DNA of 64,000 nt from Burkholderiales bacterium (GTDB lineage: Bacteria; Pseudomonadota; Gammaproteobacteria; Burkholderiales; Burkholderiaceae_C), in NCBI GenBank assembly GCA_016000195.1, contig JAECRO010000001.1, positions 1 through 64,000 of the forward strand. Reading direction: 5' to 3'. Positions 43,064 through 56,161 of this stretch are shown here, piece after piece. The notes under the pieces were generated by a model. The model was not told the DNA's origin and searched no databases. It was given only the letters and a program-made list of their open reading frames with translations. Numbering within the stretch: position 1 is the first letter of the stretch; every line of letters begins with the position of its first letter. The position numbers were made by a program, and so were the translations under genes.

Positions 43064-43074
43064 GGGGGGGGGGG
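43064..43074 (+). repeat. Homopolymeric G tract, 11 bases
   Basis: Eleven consecutive G residues lie between the convergent stops of spoVR (43050) and the FCD regulator (43088). The tract is outside both reading frames. Confidence 0.95.
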
Positions 43075-43087
43075 CAGTCTCAGCGCT

Positions 43088-43723
43088 TCAGGCCGCTGCT
43101 TCCAGGCCGCTCCTGAAGTGCTCGCGCATCCGCTGGCCGGTGTTTGCGGCATCGCGTGCCACCAGGGCGGCCATGATGGCCCGGTGCTCGGCCAGGGATT
43201 CTTCAATGCGGCCGCTTTTCAACAGGGAGTTGTGGCGGTTGAGCTTCATCACCTTGCGCAGGTCGGCGACCATCTGGTCGCGCCAGCGGTTGTTGGCTAT
43301 TTCCAATAGTCGCATGTGGAAGGCTTCATTGACTTCAAAAAAGCGGTCCCGGTTTTTGACAGCCTTTTCCAGTTCGCTGTGCAGCCCCTGAAGTTCCCTG
43401 AGCTGGGCATCGGTGGCTTTGGCTGCAACCACTTCGGCGGCATCGCTTTCGAGCAGGGCCAGCAGATGGTAAACATCGGCCAGGTCGCTGTCGGACACCT
43501 CCGTGACATAGGCGCCGCGCCGTACTTTCATGGTGACCAGCCCTTCGGTGGCCAGTACCTTCAGGGCTTCGCGCAGGGGTGTGCGGCTGATGCCGTATTC
43601 GTCGGCCAGTTTCAGCTCGTCAATCCAGCTGCCGGGCGCGAGTTCCCGGTTAAAGATGCGCTGGCGCAAAAGTTCGGCAACTTCTTCGTAAAGCGCACGG
43701 GGAGACAGAGATAGTCCAGCCAT
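43088..43723 (-). CDS. GntR/FCD-family transcriptional regulator
   Basis: A 211-residue regulator: an N-terminal winged helix (ELKLADEYGISRTPLREALKVLATEGLV) and an FCD ligand domain with ADVYHLLALLES, NEAFHMRLLEIANN and EHRAIMAAL carrying the usual metal-binding Asp/His residues. The frame is open upstream, but the ATG at 43723 gives the family N terminus. It is divergent from the methylmalonyl-CoA mutase operon over 157 bp, so it most likely controls that operon in response to a carboxylate or CoA-ester metabolite. An ATAGTCTAT palindrome at 43732-43740 is a possible operator. Confidence 0.9.
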   Translation of the reverse strand: MAGLSLSPRALYEEVAELLRQRIFNRELAPGSWIDELKLADEYGISRTPLREALKVLATEGLVTMKVRRGAYVTEVSDSDLADVYHLLALLESDAAEVVAAKATDAQLRELQGLHSELEKAVKNRDRFFEVNEAFHMRLLEIANNRWRDQMVADLRKVMKLNRHNSLLKSGRIEESLAEHRAIMAALVARDAANTGQRMREHFRSGLEAAA

Positions 43724-43880
43724 AAGGCTCCATAGTCTATAGGTAAGTCCGATAGAATCTTTTGAATCAATAATTATAAATAATGTAAACTCCATCCAAC
43801 TGTTACAAGACTGCTTCGGGTAGATTCCACAGCCAAGGCCAGGACATTCTGCCGAGCTCAACCAAGACTGCTGACCCACC

Positions 43881-46037
43881 ATGAGTTCAACGCCTGTTTC
43901 TTTCAACGCTGCCAACCTTGAATCCTGGGCCAAATCGGCCGCCAAATCCGCTCCCGGTGGCGATCTGGATGCCCTGAACTGGCAAACGCCCGATGGCATC
44001 AGCGTCAAGCCGCTCTATACGGCTGAAGACATTAAGGATCTGCCTTACACCAACACCCTGCCGGGGTTCGAGCCTTTCATTCGCGGGCCGCAAGCCACGA
44101 TGTACGCGGTGCGCCCCTGGACGATTCGCCAGTACGCCGGTTTTTCGACCGCTGAAGAGTCCAATGCTTTTTACCGCAAGGCGCTGGCCGCCGGCGGTCA
44201 GGGCGTGTCGGTGGCGTTTGACCTGGCCACGCACCGCGGCTACGACAGCGACCATCCGCGTGTGACGGGCGACGTGGGCAAGGCCGGCGTGGCGATTGAC
44301 AGCGTGGAGGACATGAAAATCCTGTTTGACCAGATTCCGCTCGACAAGGTCAGTGTCTCCATGACCATGAACGGTGCCGTGCTGCCGGTGCTGGCAGGCT
44401 ACGTGGTGGCGGCGGAAGAGCAGGGCGTGAGCCAGGACAAGCTCAGCGGCACCATCCAGAACGATGTGCTTAAAGAGTTCATGGTGCGCAACACCTATAT
44501 CTACCCGCCGGCGCCCAGCATGCGCATCATTGGCGACATCATCGAGTACACGGCGCAGAACATGCCGAAATTCAACTCGATTTCGATCAGCGGCTACCAC
44601 ATGCAGGAAGCCGGCGCCAACCAGGCGCTCGAACTGGCCTTCACCCTGGCCGACGGCAAGGAATACGTCAAAACCGCGCTGGGCAAGGGCCTGGATGTTG
44701 ACGGCTTCGCTGGCCGCCTGAGCTTTTTCTGGGCCATCGGCATGAACTTCTACCTGGAAGTCGCCAAGATGCGTGCTGCTAGATTGCTGTGGTGCCGCAT
44801 CATGAAGGGCTTCGACGCCAAGAACCCCAAGAGCCTGATGCTGCGCACCCATTGCCAGACCAGCGGCTGGAGCCTGACCGAGCAAGACCCCTACAACAAC
44901 GTGGTGCGCACCACCATCGAAGCCATGGCGGCGGTGTTCGGCGGCACGCAAAGCCTGCACACCAATTCGTTCGACGAAGCGATTGCGCTGCCCACCGAAT
45001 TCTCGGCGCGGATTGCCCGCAACACCCAGCTCATCATCCAGGAAGAAACCCACATCACCAGCGTGATCGACCCCTGGGCCGGCAGCTACATGATGGAAAA
45101 GCTCACGCAGGACATGGCCGACGCGGCCTGGACCCTCATCGAGGAAGTCGAAGCCATGGGCGGCATGGTCAAGGCCGTGGACAGCGGCTGGGCCAAGCTC
45201 AAGATCGAAGCGGCGGCGGCTGAAAAGCAGGCCCGCATCGACAGCGGCAAGGATGTAATCGTCGGCGTCAACAAATACAAGCTCAAGACCGAAGACGCCA
45301 TCGAATCGCGCGACATCGACAACGTGGCGGTGCGCGATGGCCAGATTGAACGCCTCAAGGTCATCCGGGCGCAGCGCGATGGTGTGGCCGTGCAGGCCGC
45401 GCTGGATGCGCTGACGGCGGCGGCTGAAAACAACAATGGCAATTTGCTGGACCTGTGCATCAAGGCGGTTCGCCTGCGCGCCACGGTGGGCGAGGTCAGC
45501 GACGCGCTTGAAAAGGTGTATGGCCGCCACCGCGCCGACACCCAGAAGGTCAGTGGCGTGTACGCCGCCGCTTACGACTCGGCCGAAGGCTGGGAAACCC
45601 TCAAGAGCGAAATCAACGCCTTTGCCGAAAGCGAAGGCCGCCGCCCGCGCGTGATGATTTCAAAACTCGGCCAGGACGGCCACGACCGGGGCGCCAAGGT
45701 CGTGGCGACTGCATTTGCCGACCTGGGTTTTGACGTGGACATGGGGCCGCTGTTCCAGACGCCCGAAGAATGCGCGCGCCAGGCGATTGAAAACGACGTG
45801 CATGCCGTGGGTGTGAGCACGCTGGCCGCCGGCCACAAGACGCTGGTTCCCGCCATCATTGCCGAACTCAAAAAGCAGGGCGCCGATGACATCATCGTCT
45901 TCGTCGGCGGCGTGATTCCCCGGCAGGATTACGAGATGCTGTATGACGCAGGCGTCAAGGGCATCTATGGTCCCGGCACGCCGATTCCGGCCAGCGCCAA
46001 GGATGTACTGGAGCAGATCAGGGCTGCCCTGAAGTGA
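43881..46037 (+). CDS. scpA: Methylmalonyl-CoA mutase, B12-dependent
   Basis: Interconverts methylmalonyl-CoA and succinyl-CoA, the last step of propionyl-CoA assimilation. The 718-residue homodimer-type protein has the TIM-barrel catalytic domain ([38 protein letters not shown]) and the C-terminal cobalamin domain ([13 protein letters not shown]) with His601 as the lower axial ligand. It is followed, with 4-bp overlap, by its chaperone gene meaB. The operon and nearby btuB/cobB link B12 supply to this enzyme. Confidence 0.97.
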   Translation: MSSTPVSFNAANLESWAKSAAKSAPGGDLDALNWQTPDGISVKPLYTAEDIKDLPYTNTLPGFEPFIRGPQATMYAVRPWTIRQYAGFSTAEESNAFYRKALAAGGQGVSVAFDLATHRGYDSDHPRVTGDVGKAGVAIDSVEDMKILFDQIPLDKVSVSMTMNGAVLPVLAGYVVAAEEQGVSQDKLSGTIQNDVLKEFMVRNTYIYPPAPSMRIIGDIIEYTAQNMPKFNSISISGYHMQEAGANQALELAFTLADGKEYVKTALGKGLDVDGFAGRLSFFWAIGMNFYLEVAKMRAARLLWCRIMKGFDAKNPKSLMLRTHCQTSGWSLTEQDPYNNVVRTTIEAMAAVFGGTQSLHTNSFDEAIALPTEFSARIARNTQLIIQEETHITSVIDPWAGSYMMEKLTQDMADAAWTLIEEVEAMGGMVKAVDSGWAKLKIEAAAAEKQARIDSGKDVIVGVNKYKLKTEDAIESRDIDNVAVRDGQIERLKVIRAQRDGVAVQAALDALTAAAENNNGNLLDLCIKAVRLRATVGEVSDALEKVYGRHRADTQKVSGVYAAAYDSAEGWETLKSEINAFAESEGRRPRVMISKLGQDGHDRGAKVVATAFADLGFDVDMGPLFQTPEECARQAIENDVHAVGVSTLAAGHKTLVPAIIAELKKQGADDIIVFVGGVIPRQDYEMLYDAGVKGIYGPGTPIPASAKDVLEQIRAALK

Positions 46038-47071
46038 CTCAGAGTGCATTGATGGAGGGTGTGCTGCGCGGCAATTCCGCAGTCCAGCGCCGTGCCATCG
46101 CCAAAGCCATCACCCTGCTCGAATCGACCCGGGCCGACCACCGTGCCCAGGCAGACGAGTTGCTGACCGCGCTGCTGCCGCACACTGGCAACTCCTTTCG
46201 CCTGGGCATCAGCGGCGTGCCCGGCGTCGGAAAATCGACCTTCATCGAAGTGCTCGGCCTGTACCTGATCGGGCAGGGACACCGGGTGGCGGTGCTCACC
46301 ATCGACCCCTCATCGACCGTCTCGGGCGGCTCCATCCTGGGCGACAAGACCCGCATGGAAAAGCTCGCTAGCGAGGAACGCGCCTACATCCGTCCCAGCC
46401 CGTCCAGCGGCACGCTCGGCGGCGTGGCTGAAAAAACCCGCGAAGCCATGCTGGTCTGCGAAGCCGCCGGCTATGACGTGGTGATCGTCGAGACCGTCGG
46501 CGTCGGCCAGTCCGAAACCGCCGTGGCCAATATGACCGACATGTTCGTGGTCATGCAGTTGCCCAATGCCGGCGACGACTTGCAGGCGATCAAGAAAGGC
46601 GTGATGGAGCTGGCCGACCTGGTCGTCATCAACAAGGCCGACATTGATGCCAATGCCGCCATGCGCGCCGAGGCCCAGATCAAGTCCGCAATGCGCCTGT
46701 TCGGCCTGGTCAACAATGCCATGGGCGCGGCACAGGCGGCTGATTTTGACAAGCAGTGGCACCCCCAAGTCATCCAGCTCAGTGCCTTGCACAACAAGGG
46801 TGTCGATGCCTTCTGGGCGGCGGTCACGCAGTTTAGAAATTTGCAGACGGCCAATGGCAGGCTGGCCAGCCGGCGCCAGCATCAGGCGCTGTCCTGGATG
46901 TGGGAGCGGATTGACGCGGGATTGAAGCAGGCATTCCGGCAAGATCCGGCCATCGGCGCCATGCTGCCGTCCTTGCTCGAACAAGTCGGCAATGGCCGGC
47001 TCCCAGCCTCTACTGCAGCACGAAATCTGCTTTCTGCGCATGCGCAGCGGGCACAAGCAGCTATTAAATAA
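46034..47071 (+). CDS. meaB: MeaB/ArgK GTPase, mutase chaperone
   Basis: A G3E-family GTPase that protects and reactivates methylmalonyl-CoA mutase and helps load adenosylcobalamin. It starts at a GTG overlapping the mutase stop. The 345 residues show Walker A GVPGVGKS (61-68), [21 protein letters not shown], the ETVGVGQSE switch and NKAD (G4). Odd: the last codons ([14 protein letters not shown]) and stop are encoded by a copy of the dispersed repeat, so the natural C terminus may have been replaced. Confidence 0.95.
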   Translation: MTQSALMEGVLRGNSAVQRRAIAKAITLLESTRADHRAQADELLTALLPHTGNSFRLGISGVPGVGKSTFIEVLGLYLIGQGHRVAVLTIDPSSTVSGGSILGDKTRMEKLASEERAYIRPSPSSGTLGGVAEKTREAMLVCEAAGYDVVIVETVGVGQSETAVANMTDMFVVMQLPNAGDDLQAIKKGVMELADLVVINKADIDANAAMRAEAQIKSAMRLFGLVNNAMGAAQAADFDKQWHPQVIQLSALHNKGVDAFWAAVTQFRNLQTANGRLASRRQHQALSWMWERIDAGLKQAFRQDPAIGAMLPSLLEQVGNGRLPASTAARNLLSAHAQRAQAAIK

Positions 47072-47077
47072 ATAGCA
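47034..47077 (-). repeat. Dispersed repeat, copy 8, at the meaB 3' end
   Basis: Minus orientation: GCGCATGCGCAGCGGGCACAAGC then GCTATTAAATAAATAGC. It encodes the last 12 or so residues of MeaB and supplies its TAA stop. Confidence 0.75.
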
Positions 47078-47116
47078 AATAAATTGACGCGTTACAGAGC
47101 CTAAAGAAAGTGAACC

Positions 47117-48649
<1,533 letters not shown>

Positions 48650-48718
48650 AGGCGGGCGAGCCCTGCCGTGTCCAAAGTCAACATATCGCCGCCGGGTTTA
48701 AGCATGGCTTGCGCAGTG

Positions 48719-49060
48719 TCAATGCTTGATTCCCAGCACCTTGGCAACGCCGTGCGAAATATCGCTGAGGTCTGTATCGCTGATCTGGCCTATCAGGCGT
48801 ATCAATCGGCTTTTATCGACATTGCGGATTTGTTCGGACCGTGCCTTCGATCCGGTTCCCGCCGATGGAACATTGACCACCAGCGGAAAATGAACAGGTT
48901 CGGGTGTGCTGGTCAGTGGCACGATCACGACGGTATTGCGCCTGCGGTTGATTTCGTTGGCGGAAAGAACGACGCAAGGGCGAGTCTTGGCTATTTCCGC
49001 GCCACGCACCGGATCAAGCGCCACCCAATACACCTGGCCACGTTGAATATTGGCGTTCAT
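48719..49060 (-). CDS. MazF/PemK-type toxin, mRNA endonuclease
   Basis: A 113-residue protein with the MazF/PemK fold: RGQVYWVALDPVRGAEIAKTRPCVVLSA (conserved Arg and TRPCVVLS), VIVPLTSTPEP, and QIRNVDKSRLI near the C terminus. These toxins cut mRNA or tRNA when the antitoxin decays. It overlaps the antitoxin gene upstream by ATGA. The pair is antisense to the surrounding pcc operon, between pccB and pccA. Confidence 0.9.
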   Translation of the reverse strand: MNANIQRGQVYWVALDPVRGAEIAKTRPCVVLSANEINRRRNTVVIVPLTSTPEPVHFPLVVNVPSAGTGSKARSEQIRNVDKSRLIRLIGQISDTDLSDISHGVAKVLGIKH

Positions 49061-49416
49061 TTCCGGGACTTGGCAGTAGCGGCATTTGCGGCCAACTGCG
49101 CTTGCGCGATGGCAAATTCACGCTCAAACGTTGCCCTGTCGAAGTCAGGATCCCAATCGTCAACGGATCCCGTCAGGTCGGCATCAAGCCATTCCTGTGT
49201 TTCTGCAAGAAGTTCTGGATGCGCCATTTCAATGGCATTCATGGCTTCGCAGGCCGCTACCAGTTCTGCATCTTCTTTTTCCAATTCCTGGCGGACCAAA
49301 TCGACCAGAAATTTGTTGCGTTGCCGCGGTGGCACGGCACGCGCCAGTTTTTCGGCGACATCTTCCGGCAGGCGCAGCAACACCTGTTTAGGTGGGGATG
49401 TTTGTAGTTTTTGCAT
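49057..49416 (-). CDS. Antitoxin of the MazF-like module
   Basis: A 119-residue acidic protein upstream of the toxin. The N-terminal half (VLLRLPEDVAEKLARAVPPRQRN) resembles a ribbon-helix-helix DNA-binding segment, and the acidic C-terminal half (LDADLTGSVDDWDPDFD) is suited to wrap the toxin. It starts 35 bp from the pccA ATG on the opposite strand, so the module promoter and the pccA ribosome site share that gap. The antitoxin family name is not certain. Confidence 0.82.
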   Translation of the reverse strand: MQKLQTSPPKQVLLRLPEDVAEKLARAVPPRQRNKFLVDLVRQELEKEDAELVAACEAMNAIEMAHPELLAETQEWLDADLTGSVDDWDPDFDRATFEREFAIAQAQLAANAATAKSRK

Positions 49417-49451
49417 GATTCAATGATATCAAGATACCAAGAAAGTTCAGC

Positions 49452-51496
<2,045 letters not shown>

Positions 51497-51500
<4 letters not shown>

Positions 51501-52000
51501 TGACCACAATGACGGAAATCCGGCCTTTCAAGGTTCTGGGGATTCAGCAAATTGCCATTGGCGCCACCTCCAAGGACCGTTTGCGCCGCTTGTGGGTCGA
51601 TATGCTGGGCCTTGAAGTCACCGGCAATTTCGTCAGCGAACGCGAGAACGTGGACGAAGACATCTGCGCCATCGGCAGCGGCCCGTTCAAGGTCGAGGTC
51701 GATCTGATGCAGCCGGTGGATATCGAGAAAAAACCTGCTGTTCACACCACGCCGCTGAACCATGTGGGACTGTGGATCGACGACCTGCCCAAGGCGGTCG
51801 AATGGCTGACGGCGCAGGGGGTTCGCTTTGCGCCGGGCGGTATTCGCAAGGGAGCCGCCGGTTTTGACATTTGCTTTATGCATCCCAGGTCAAACGATGA
51901 GTTCCCGATTTCGGGCGAGGGCGTATTGATTGAAATGGTGCAGGCGCCGGCCGAGGTCATCAACGCTTTTGCGGCGCTGGGCAAGGCCCACGCGGCATAA
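51497..52000 (+). CDS. VOC-fold protein, candidate methylmalonyl-CoA epimerase
   Basis: A 167-residue glyoxalase/VOC-superfamily protein whose start overlaps the pccA stop (ATGA). Two beta-alpha-beta modules are visible: [16 protein letters not shown] and [16 protein letters not shown]. By position it would supply the epimerase that converts the carboxylase product to the mutase substrate. His89 and Glu146 match metal ligands of known epimerases, but the first ligand His is replaced by Gln (Gln18 or Gln19). It could therefore be an epimerase variant or a different VOC enzyme. Confidence 0.75.
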
Positions 52001-52024
52001 GTCGCTGGCGCTGGGCCGCTCCGT

Positions 52025-55000
52025 TCAGGCGTTGCCCAGCGCCGCTTGCGCCTTGGTGTTCGTGGTCATCCATCCCTGCAGTTCGGTTTGCGTGGCCCGC
52101 CAGCTTGCATCGAGATGCCGCAGAACCTCATCCATGTCGGCCGGAATCGCGCCCAAGGCCGCCAGTTCATCGATTCTTGAGACCAGCGCGACGATGGCTT
52201 GCGCGCCAACATTGGAGGCCGAGCCTTTCAGTGCATGAGTTGCCTCGGCCAGCCGTTCGGTATCTGCCCGTGCATGCGCATCGGCAATGGCGGCCAGGCG
52301 CGCCGGCGCGTCAGCCATGAAAAGCTGAACGATTTCGCTGGCGGTTTCCAGGTCAGGGTCAAATTCACGAAAACCGTCGAGCCGGGTGAAGTCCACGGCC
52401 CCCGTGGCGTAAAACAGGGCAATTGCGGAAGATACCGGAACGGCAGACTTGGGCGTTGCTGCCGCCAGGCCCGGCTCAGGAAGCGTGATTTGCGCCCAAC
52501 GCACCAGCGCCCGGGTCAGCTCGGCCACCTGCAAAGGCTTGGTCAGGTAGTCATCCATGCCGGCGGCTTCGCAGCGTTCGCGGTCTTCGATGGAGGCGTC
52601 AGCCGTCAGGGCAATGATGGGCGGCGCCGCTAGGCCGAAGCGATTTTTGATCGTGTGGGTGGCTTCCAGTCCATCCATGTCCGGCATGTGCAGGTCCATC
52701 AGGACCGCGCCGAAGCGTCGCCCGCTGTGCATGCTGTCCGCCACGGCGGCCACAGCTTGAACGCCATCGGCGGCGGTGACGGAGTCGTAGCCCAGCCGCG
52801 CCAGGATGCCGCAGGCCACCTTCAGGTTGACCGCGTTGTCGTCGGCGACCAGGATGGTCACGTTTTTCTTGAGGTCCACCCGCTCGGCCTTGGCCGCTTG
52901 CAGCACGGTGTCCGAAGACAGGCAGCGGGCAAGCGCCTCGAAAAGCTGGTTCTGGCGCGCGGGCTTGAGCAGCCGGGCATTGAAGGGGCCGGTGCCAGCG
53001 CCCCCGGGCATGAATCCGGAACTCAGAAGTATCAGCGGCAGGTGCGCGCTGCCGGGCATGCCGCGGATGTGGCCGGCCAGTTCCAGTCCGTCCATGCCGG
53101 GCATGTGCATGTCGGTGATGATGACATCGGGCAGCAGGCTCTGGGCCAGCACGTCCAGCGCCGCAGCGCCGGAGGCCGCGCTGGCCACGCGCATGCCCCA
53201 CTGCCTCAACTGACGCATCAGCACCCGGACATTGACGTGGTGATCGTCCACCACCAGGACACGCTTGTCCTGCAGGGCGGCTGCGTCCAGCGGCGTGAGT
53301 TCCTTGGGCAGCTCGGTCAGCGCTGCGCGCACGGTGAACGAAAAAACCGAACCCTTGCCGAGCTTGCTCTTGACGCTGATCTCGCCGCCCATCAGCTCGA
53401 CCAGCCGCTTGCAGATGGCCAGGCCCAGGCCCGTCCCGCCATATTTGCGCGTGGTCGATGCATCGACCTGCATGAAGGCCTGGAACAATGCGCCCACGCG
53501 CTCGGGAGGAATGCCGATGCCGGTGTCATGCACGCTGAACTCGATCAGGGCGCGCCCCTGGGCATCGGGCGCTTCGGCCAGCCGGCTGTGCACGGAAACC
53601 GCGCCGTGTTCCGTGAACTTGACCGCGTTGTTGACCAGGTTGATGAGAATCTGGCGCAGCCGCGTCACATCACCGAGGATGGCAGGCGGCGGGCCGCCAG
53701 CCGCAGCGCCCGGCACGTCAACGATCAGTTCGATGCCTTTTTCGCGGGCGCGGGGCGCGGCGATGTCGCAGGCTTCCTCGATCATGTTCTGCACGCTGAC
53801 GGGTTCGCTCTCCAAGTCAAACCGGCCCGATTCGATTTTGGAAAAATCCAGGATGTCACTGATGACGGCCAGCAACTGGTCGCTGGAGAGCCTGATGGTC
53901 TGAAGAATGTCGCGCTGCTCGGCATCGAGCGAGGTTTCGGCCAGCAGGGCGCTCATGCCAAGGACGCCATTGAGCGGTGTCCGTATCTCGTGGCTCATGG
54001 TGGCAAGGAATGCCGCCTTGGCGCACACCGCCTCCTCGGCGACCTGGCGCGCGCGGACCAGCTCGGACTCGCGCGAGCGAACCTCTTCTTCCGCCGCGCG
54101 GGCGCGCCGGCTTTCGACTTCGGCTTGCGTCTTCTCCGTGCGCATCCGGTCGGCCACGCGGTTAAAGGCCAGCACGACTTCGCCCAGTTCGTCGCGCGTG
54201 TCCAGCGTGATGGCCTTGTCCTCGCGGTTGTCCAGCATGCGCTCGGAAGCTTCGCGCAGGCGCGTGACGGTACGCATCACGCCGGCATAAAACGCCAGCA
54301 GCAGGTAAAGCACGACGGCCAGTACAGCAGCGACGAAGACAATCACCACCAGCATGCGCTGCTGAAAGCTTTTGATGCGCGCCTTGAGCAGGTTTTCCAG
54401 TTCTGCCGACTCGCGCTCGTCCAGGATGTAGTTGGCGGCCTGTGCGCGGGCCAGCAATTGCCCGGCCACGTTGGCCGTGGCCGGTGCCGCGCCAGCTTCT
54501 GTCAGGCTGCGCAGGGCGGCCACCGCGTCCTTGATGGCCTGCTCATAGGATTGCATCGCGTCGGTCAGGCGCAGCTTGAGCTGGCCGGTTTTTTCATTCT
54601 TGAAAGCCGTCTGGGCGCCGTACTGGGTACGGCTCAGATTGGATTCAATCAGGCCGCTCAGCCGGATCAGGTCAGCGCTTTCTCCCTCTTTCGCCCGCCC
54701 CGGCAGCCCTTGGGACTGGGCCTGGCCGTGGACCTGAACCAGCAGCCTGGCCTGCAGCAGCAGGTCAGCCGCATCGGGCAGCTTCAGAAGCACAGCCTCC
54801 ATCAGGTAGTAGGAGTCGAGGTCGGGGTCCAGGATCAGGTTGGAGATGTCGCCCACATGCGCGACCAGCGCACCGACATCATCCTGCAGCATGCCGTGCA
54901 GCGCGTCAGTGTTGACCGGGGGCACGTCGAGCAGCCGGCGCGACAGGAAGAGGGCGTTTTCCTTGATGACGCCGAGTTTGGCGGTGGATTCAAGCTCGCT

Positions 55001-55426
55001 TGCGAGCTGTGCATCAATCTGGTCAAGCTCGTCCAGTCCGGCCTTGATGGCTGCCTGCACCCGCACCAGCTCGGGCCGCAGGTCGGCCTGGCCGCCCAGG
55101 TAGGCGGCGGCTATCAGGCGGCTGCGCGCGACCTGTTCCTGAAGCGAACGCAAAGGGCGCAAATAATGCGCGCCGGCAATTTCCTTCTCGGTGAAATGGA
55201 TGGAGCGCTTGATTTCTCCGACCAAAAGATAGAGCGTCAGCCCCAGCGGCAGTGCAAAAAGCAGAAATATCAGCAGGAATTTTCGTGGATAGGTCAGCCG
55301 GTCCATCAGCCGTCGCGCGGGACGCAGAAGGGCGCCCTGGGCAAATGTGGAGGTTTTTGGGCGTGTGACTGTGGGTTCCATGCCCGAGCCAGAACTGCGG
55401 GTGTCGGGCGGTTCGGTGTCAATCAT
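52025..55426 (-). CDS. Hybrid sensor histidine kinase with two REC and Hpt
   Basis: An 1133-residue membrane sensor. TM1 is at about 50-70 and TM2 at about 358-380, enclosing a ~280-residue helical periplasmic domain of unrecognised type. A HAMP region and coiled coil follow, then HisKA with [14 protein letters not shown] (His479), an HATPase with NLVNNAVKF and [16 protein letters not shown]1 ([10 protein letters not shown].. DMHMPGMDG), REC2 ([10 protein letters not shown].. [10 protein letters not shown]) and a C-terminal Hpt ([13 protein letters not shown]). This is a complete phosphorelay; the output regulator is not adjacent. The start overlaps the RnfB-like gene by 8 bp. Confidence 0.9.
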   Translation of the reverse strand: MIDTEPPDTRSSGSGMEPTVTRPKTSTFAQGALLRPARRLMDRLTYPRKFLLIFLLFALPLGLTLYLLVGEIKRSIHFTEKEIAGAHYLRPLRSLQEQVARSRLIAAAYLGGQADLRPELVRVQAAIKAGLDELDQIDAQLASELESTAKLGVIKENALFLSRRLLDVPPVNTDALHGMLQDDVGALVAHVGDISNLILDPDLDSYYLMEAVLLKLPDAADLLLQARLLVQVHGQAQSQGLPGRAKEGESADLIRLSGLIESNLSRTQYGAQTAFKNEKTGQLKLRLTDAMQSYEQAIKDAVAALRSLTEAGAAPATANVAGQLLARAQAANYILDERESAELENLLKARIKSFQQRMLVVIVFVAAVLAVVLYLLLAFYAGVMRTVTRLREASERMLDNREDKAITLDTRDELGEVVLAFNRVADRMRTEKTQAEVESRRARAAEEEVRSRESELVRARQVAEEAVCAKAAFLATMSHEIRTPLNGVLGMSALLAETSLDAEQRDILQTIRLSSDQLLAVISDILDFSKIESGRFDLESEPVSVQNMIEEACDIAAPRAREKGIELIVDVPGAAAGGPPPAILGDVTRLRQILINLVNNAVKFTEHGAVSVHSRLAEAPDAQGRALIEFSVHDTGIGIPPERVGALFQAFMQVDASTTRKYGGTGLGLAICKRLVELMGGEISVKSKLGKGSVFSFTVRAALTELPKELTPLDAAALQDKRVLVVDDHHVNVRVLMRQLRQWGMRVASAASGAAALDVLAQSLLPDVIITDMHMPGMDGLELAGHIRGMPGSAHLPLILLSSGFMPGGAGTGPFNARLLKPARQNQLFEALARCLSSDTVLQAAKAERVDLKKNVTILVADDNAVNLKVACGILARLGYDSVTAADGVQAVAAVADSMHSGRRFGAVLMDLHMPDMDGLEATHTIKNRFGLAAPPIIALTADASIEDRERCEAAGMDDYLTKPLQVAELTRALVRWAQITLPEPGLAAATPKSAVPVSSAIALFYATGAVDFTRLDGFREFDPDLETASEIVQLFMADAPARLAAIADAHARADTERLAEATHALKGSASNVGAQAIVALVSRIDELAALGAIPADMDEVLRHLDASWRATQTELQGWMTTNTKAQAALGNA

Positions 55427-56090
55427 GGTTGCGCCGTGCCCTTGCGCTTGCCAGGGCCGCCTGGATCACGGCACGTTTGCGTTGCGCCTCTTCGTCTCCG
55501 GGCGTAAGTAACGGGTCTGGCGGCTTCGGCTCTGTGGCCGATGCTGTTTTCTGGCGCTTTTTATTGGCCTCGTCGTTGCCTTGCGTGTGTTTCATGCTAT
55601 GGAATTCGTAGCGTTTTCGGGCCTTGTCAGCATCCTGCTGCGACCAGGCGCTCCAGCCGGTGCGGGTGCCTGTCAGGTTTTCCAGGCTGATGCAGTCCAC
55701 GGGACAAACCGGAACGCACAGCTCGCAACCGGTGCAGCAGGACTCGATCACGGTGTGCATCAGCTTGTTGCTGCCGATGATGGCATCAGCAGGGCAGGCC
55801 TTGATGCACAGGGTGCAGCCTATGCACCAGGCTTCGTCAATGATGGCTACTGCGCGCGGGCCTTCAACACCATGGGCCGGATTCAGCGGCTGCGCTGGCA
55901 GTCTGGTGATCCGGGAAAGACGCTCTATTCCTTCAGCGCCTCCCGGCGGACACTGGTTGATGGCCGCTTCACCCCGGACGATGGCTTGCGCGTAGGCCGC
56001 GCAATCTGCAAAACCGCAGCGCGTGCATTGCGTTTGGGGCAATGCCGCATTGATACGGTCGAAAAGGGAGCTTGGGGCAGAGAACTTCAC
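55419..56090 (-). CDS. RnfB-like [4Fe-4S] ferredoxin
   Basis: A 223-residue soluble protein with an RnfB-type Fe-S module (Cys22, Cys25, Cys30, Cys47 in TRCGFADC and NQCPPG) and two ferredoxin clusters (Cys89/92/95/99 and Cys119/122/125/129). Unlike RnfB of the complex, it lacks the N-terminal membrane helix, and no rnfA/C/D/G/E genes are here. The Lys/Arg-rich C-terminal tail is unusual. It overlaps the hybrid kinase and follows phaZ by 71 bp on the same strand. Its electron partner is unknown. Confidence 0.85.
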   Translation of the reverse strand: MKFSAPSSLFDRINAALPQTQCTRCGFADCAAYAQAIVRGEAAINQCPPGGAEGIERLSRITRLPAQPLNPAHGVEGPRAVAIIDEAWCIGCTLCIKACPADAIIGSNKLMHTVIESCCTGCELCVPVCPVDCISLENLTGTRTGWSAWSQQDADKARKRYEFHSMKHTQGNDEANKKRQKTASATEPKPPDPLLTPGDEEAQRKRAVIQAALASARARRNHD

Positions 56091-56161
56091 GACGCTATTG
56101 TCACACCCGTAGCGACCCGCTTTCTGGCACCGTCCCCCCGGATTGACGGCGCCAGGCCTTC

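Noticed and set aside
43887-45530. Minus-strand frame of 547 codons opposite the mutase
   Set aside because: It is antisense to methylmalonyl-CoA mutase, His/Arg-rich, with no recognisable family.
52655-55507. Plus-strand frame of 950 codons opposite the hybrid kinase
   Set aside because: It is the antisense shadow of a gene with clear phosphorelay motifs; it has no motifs of its own.
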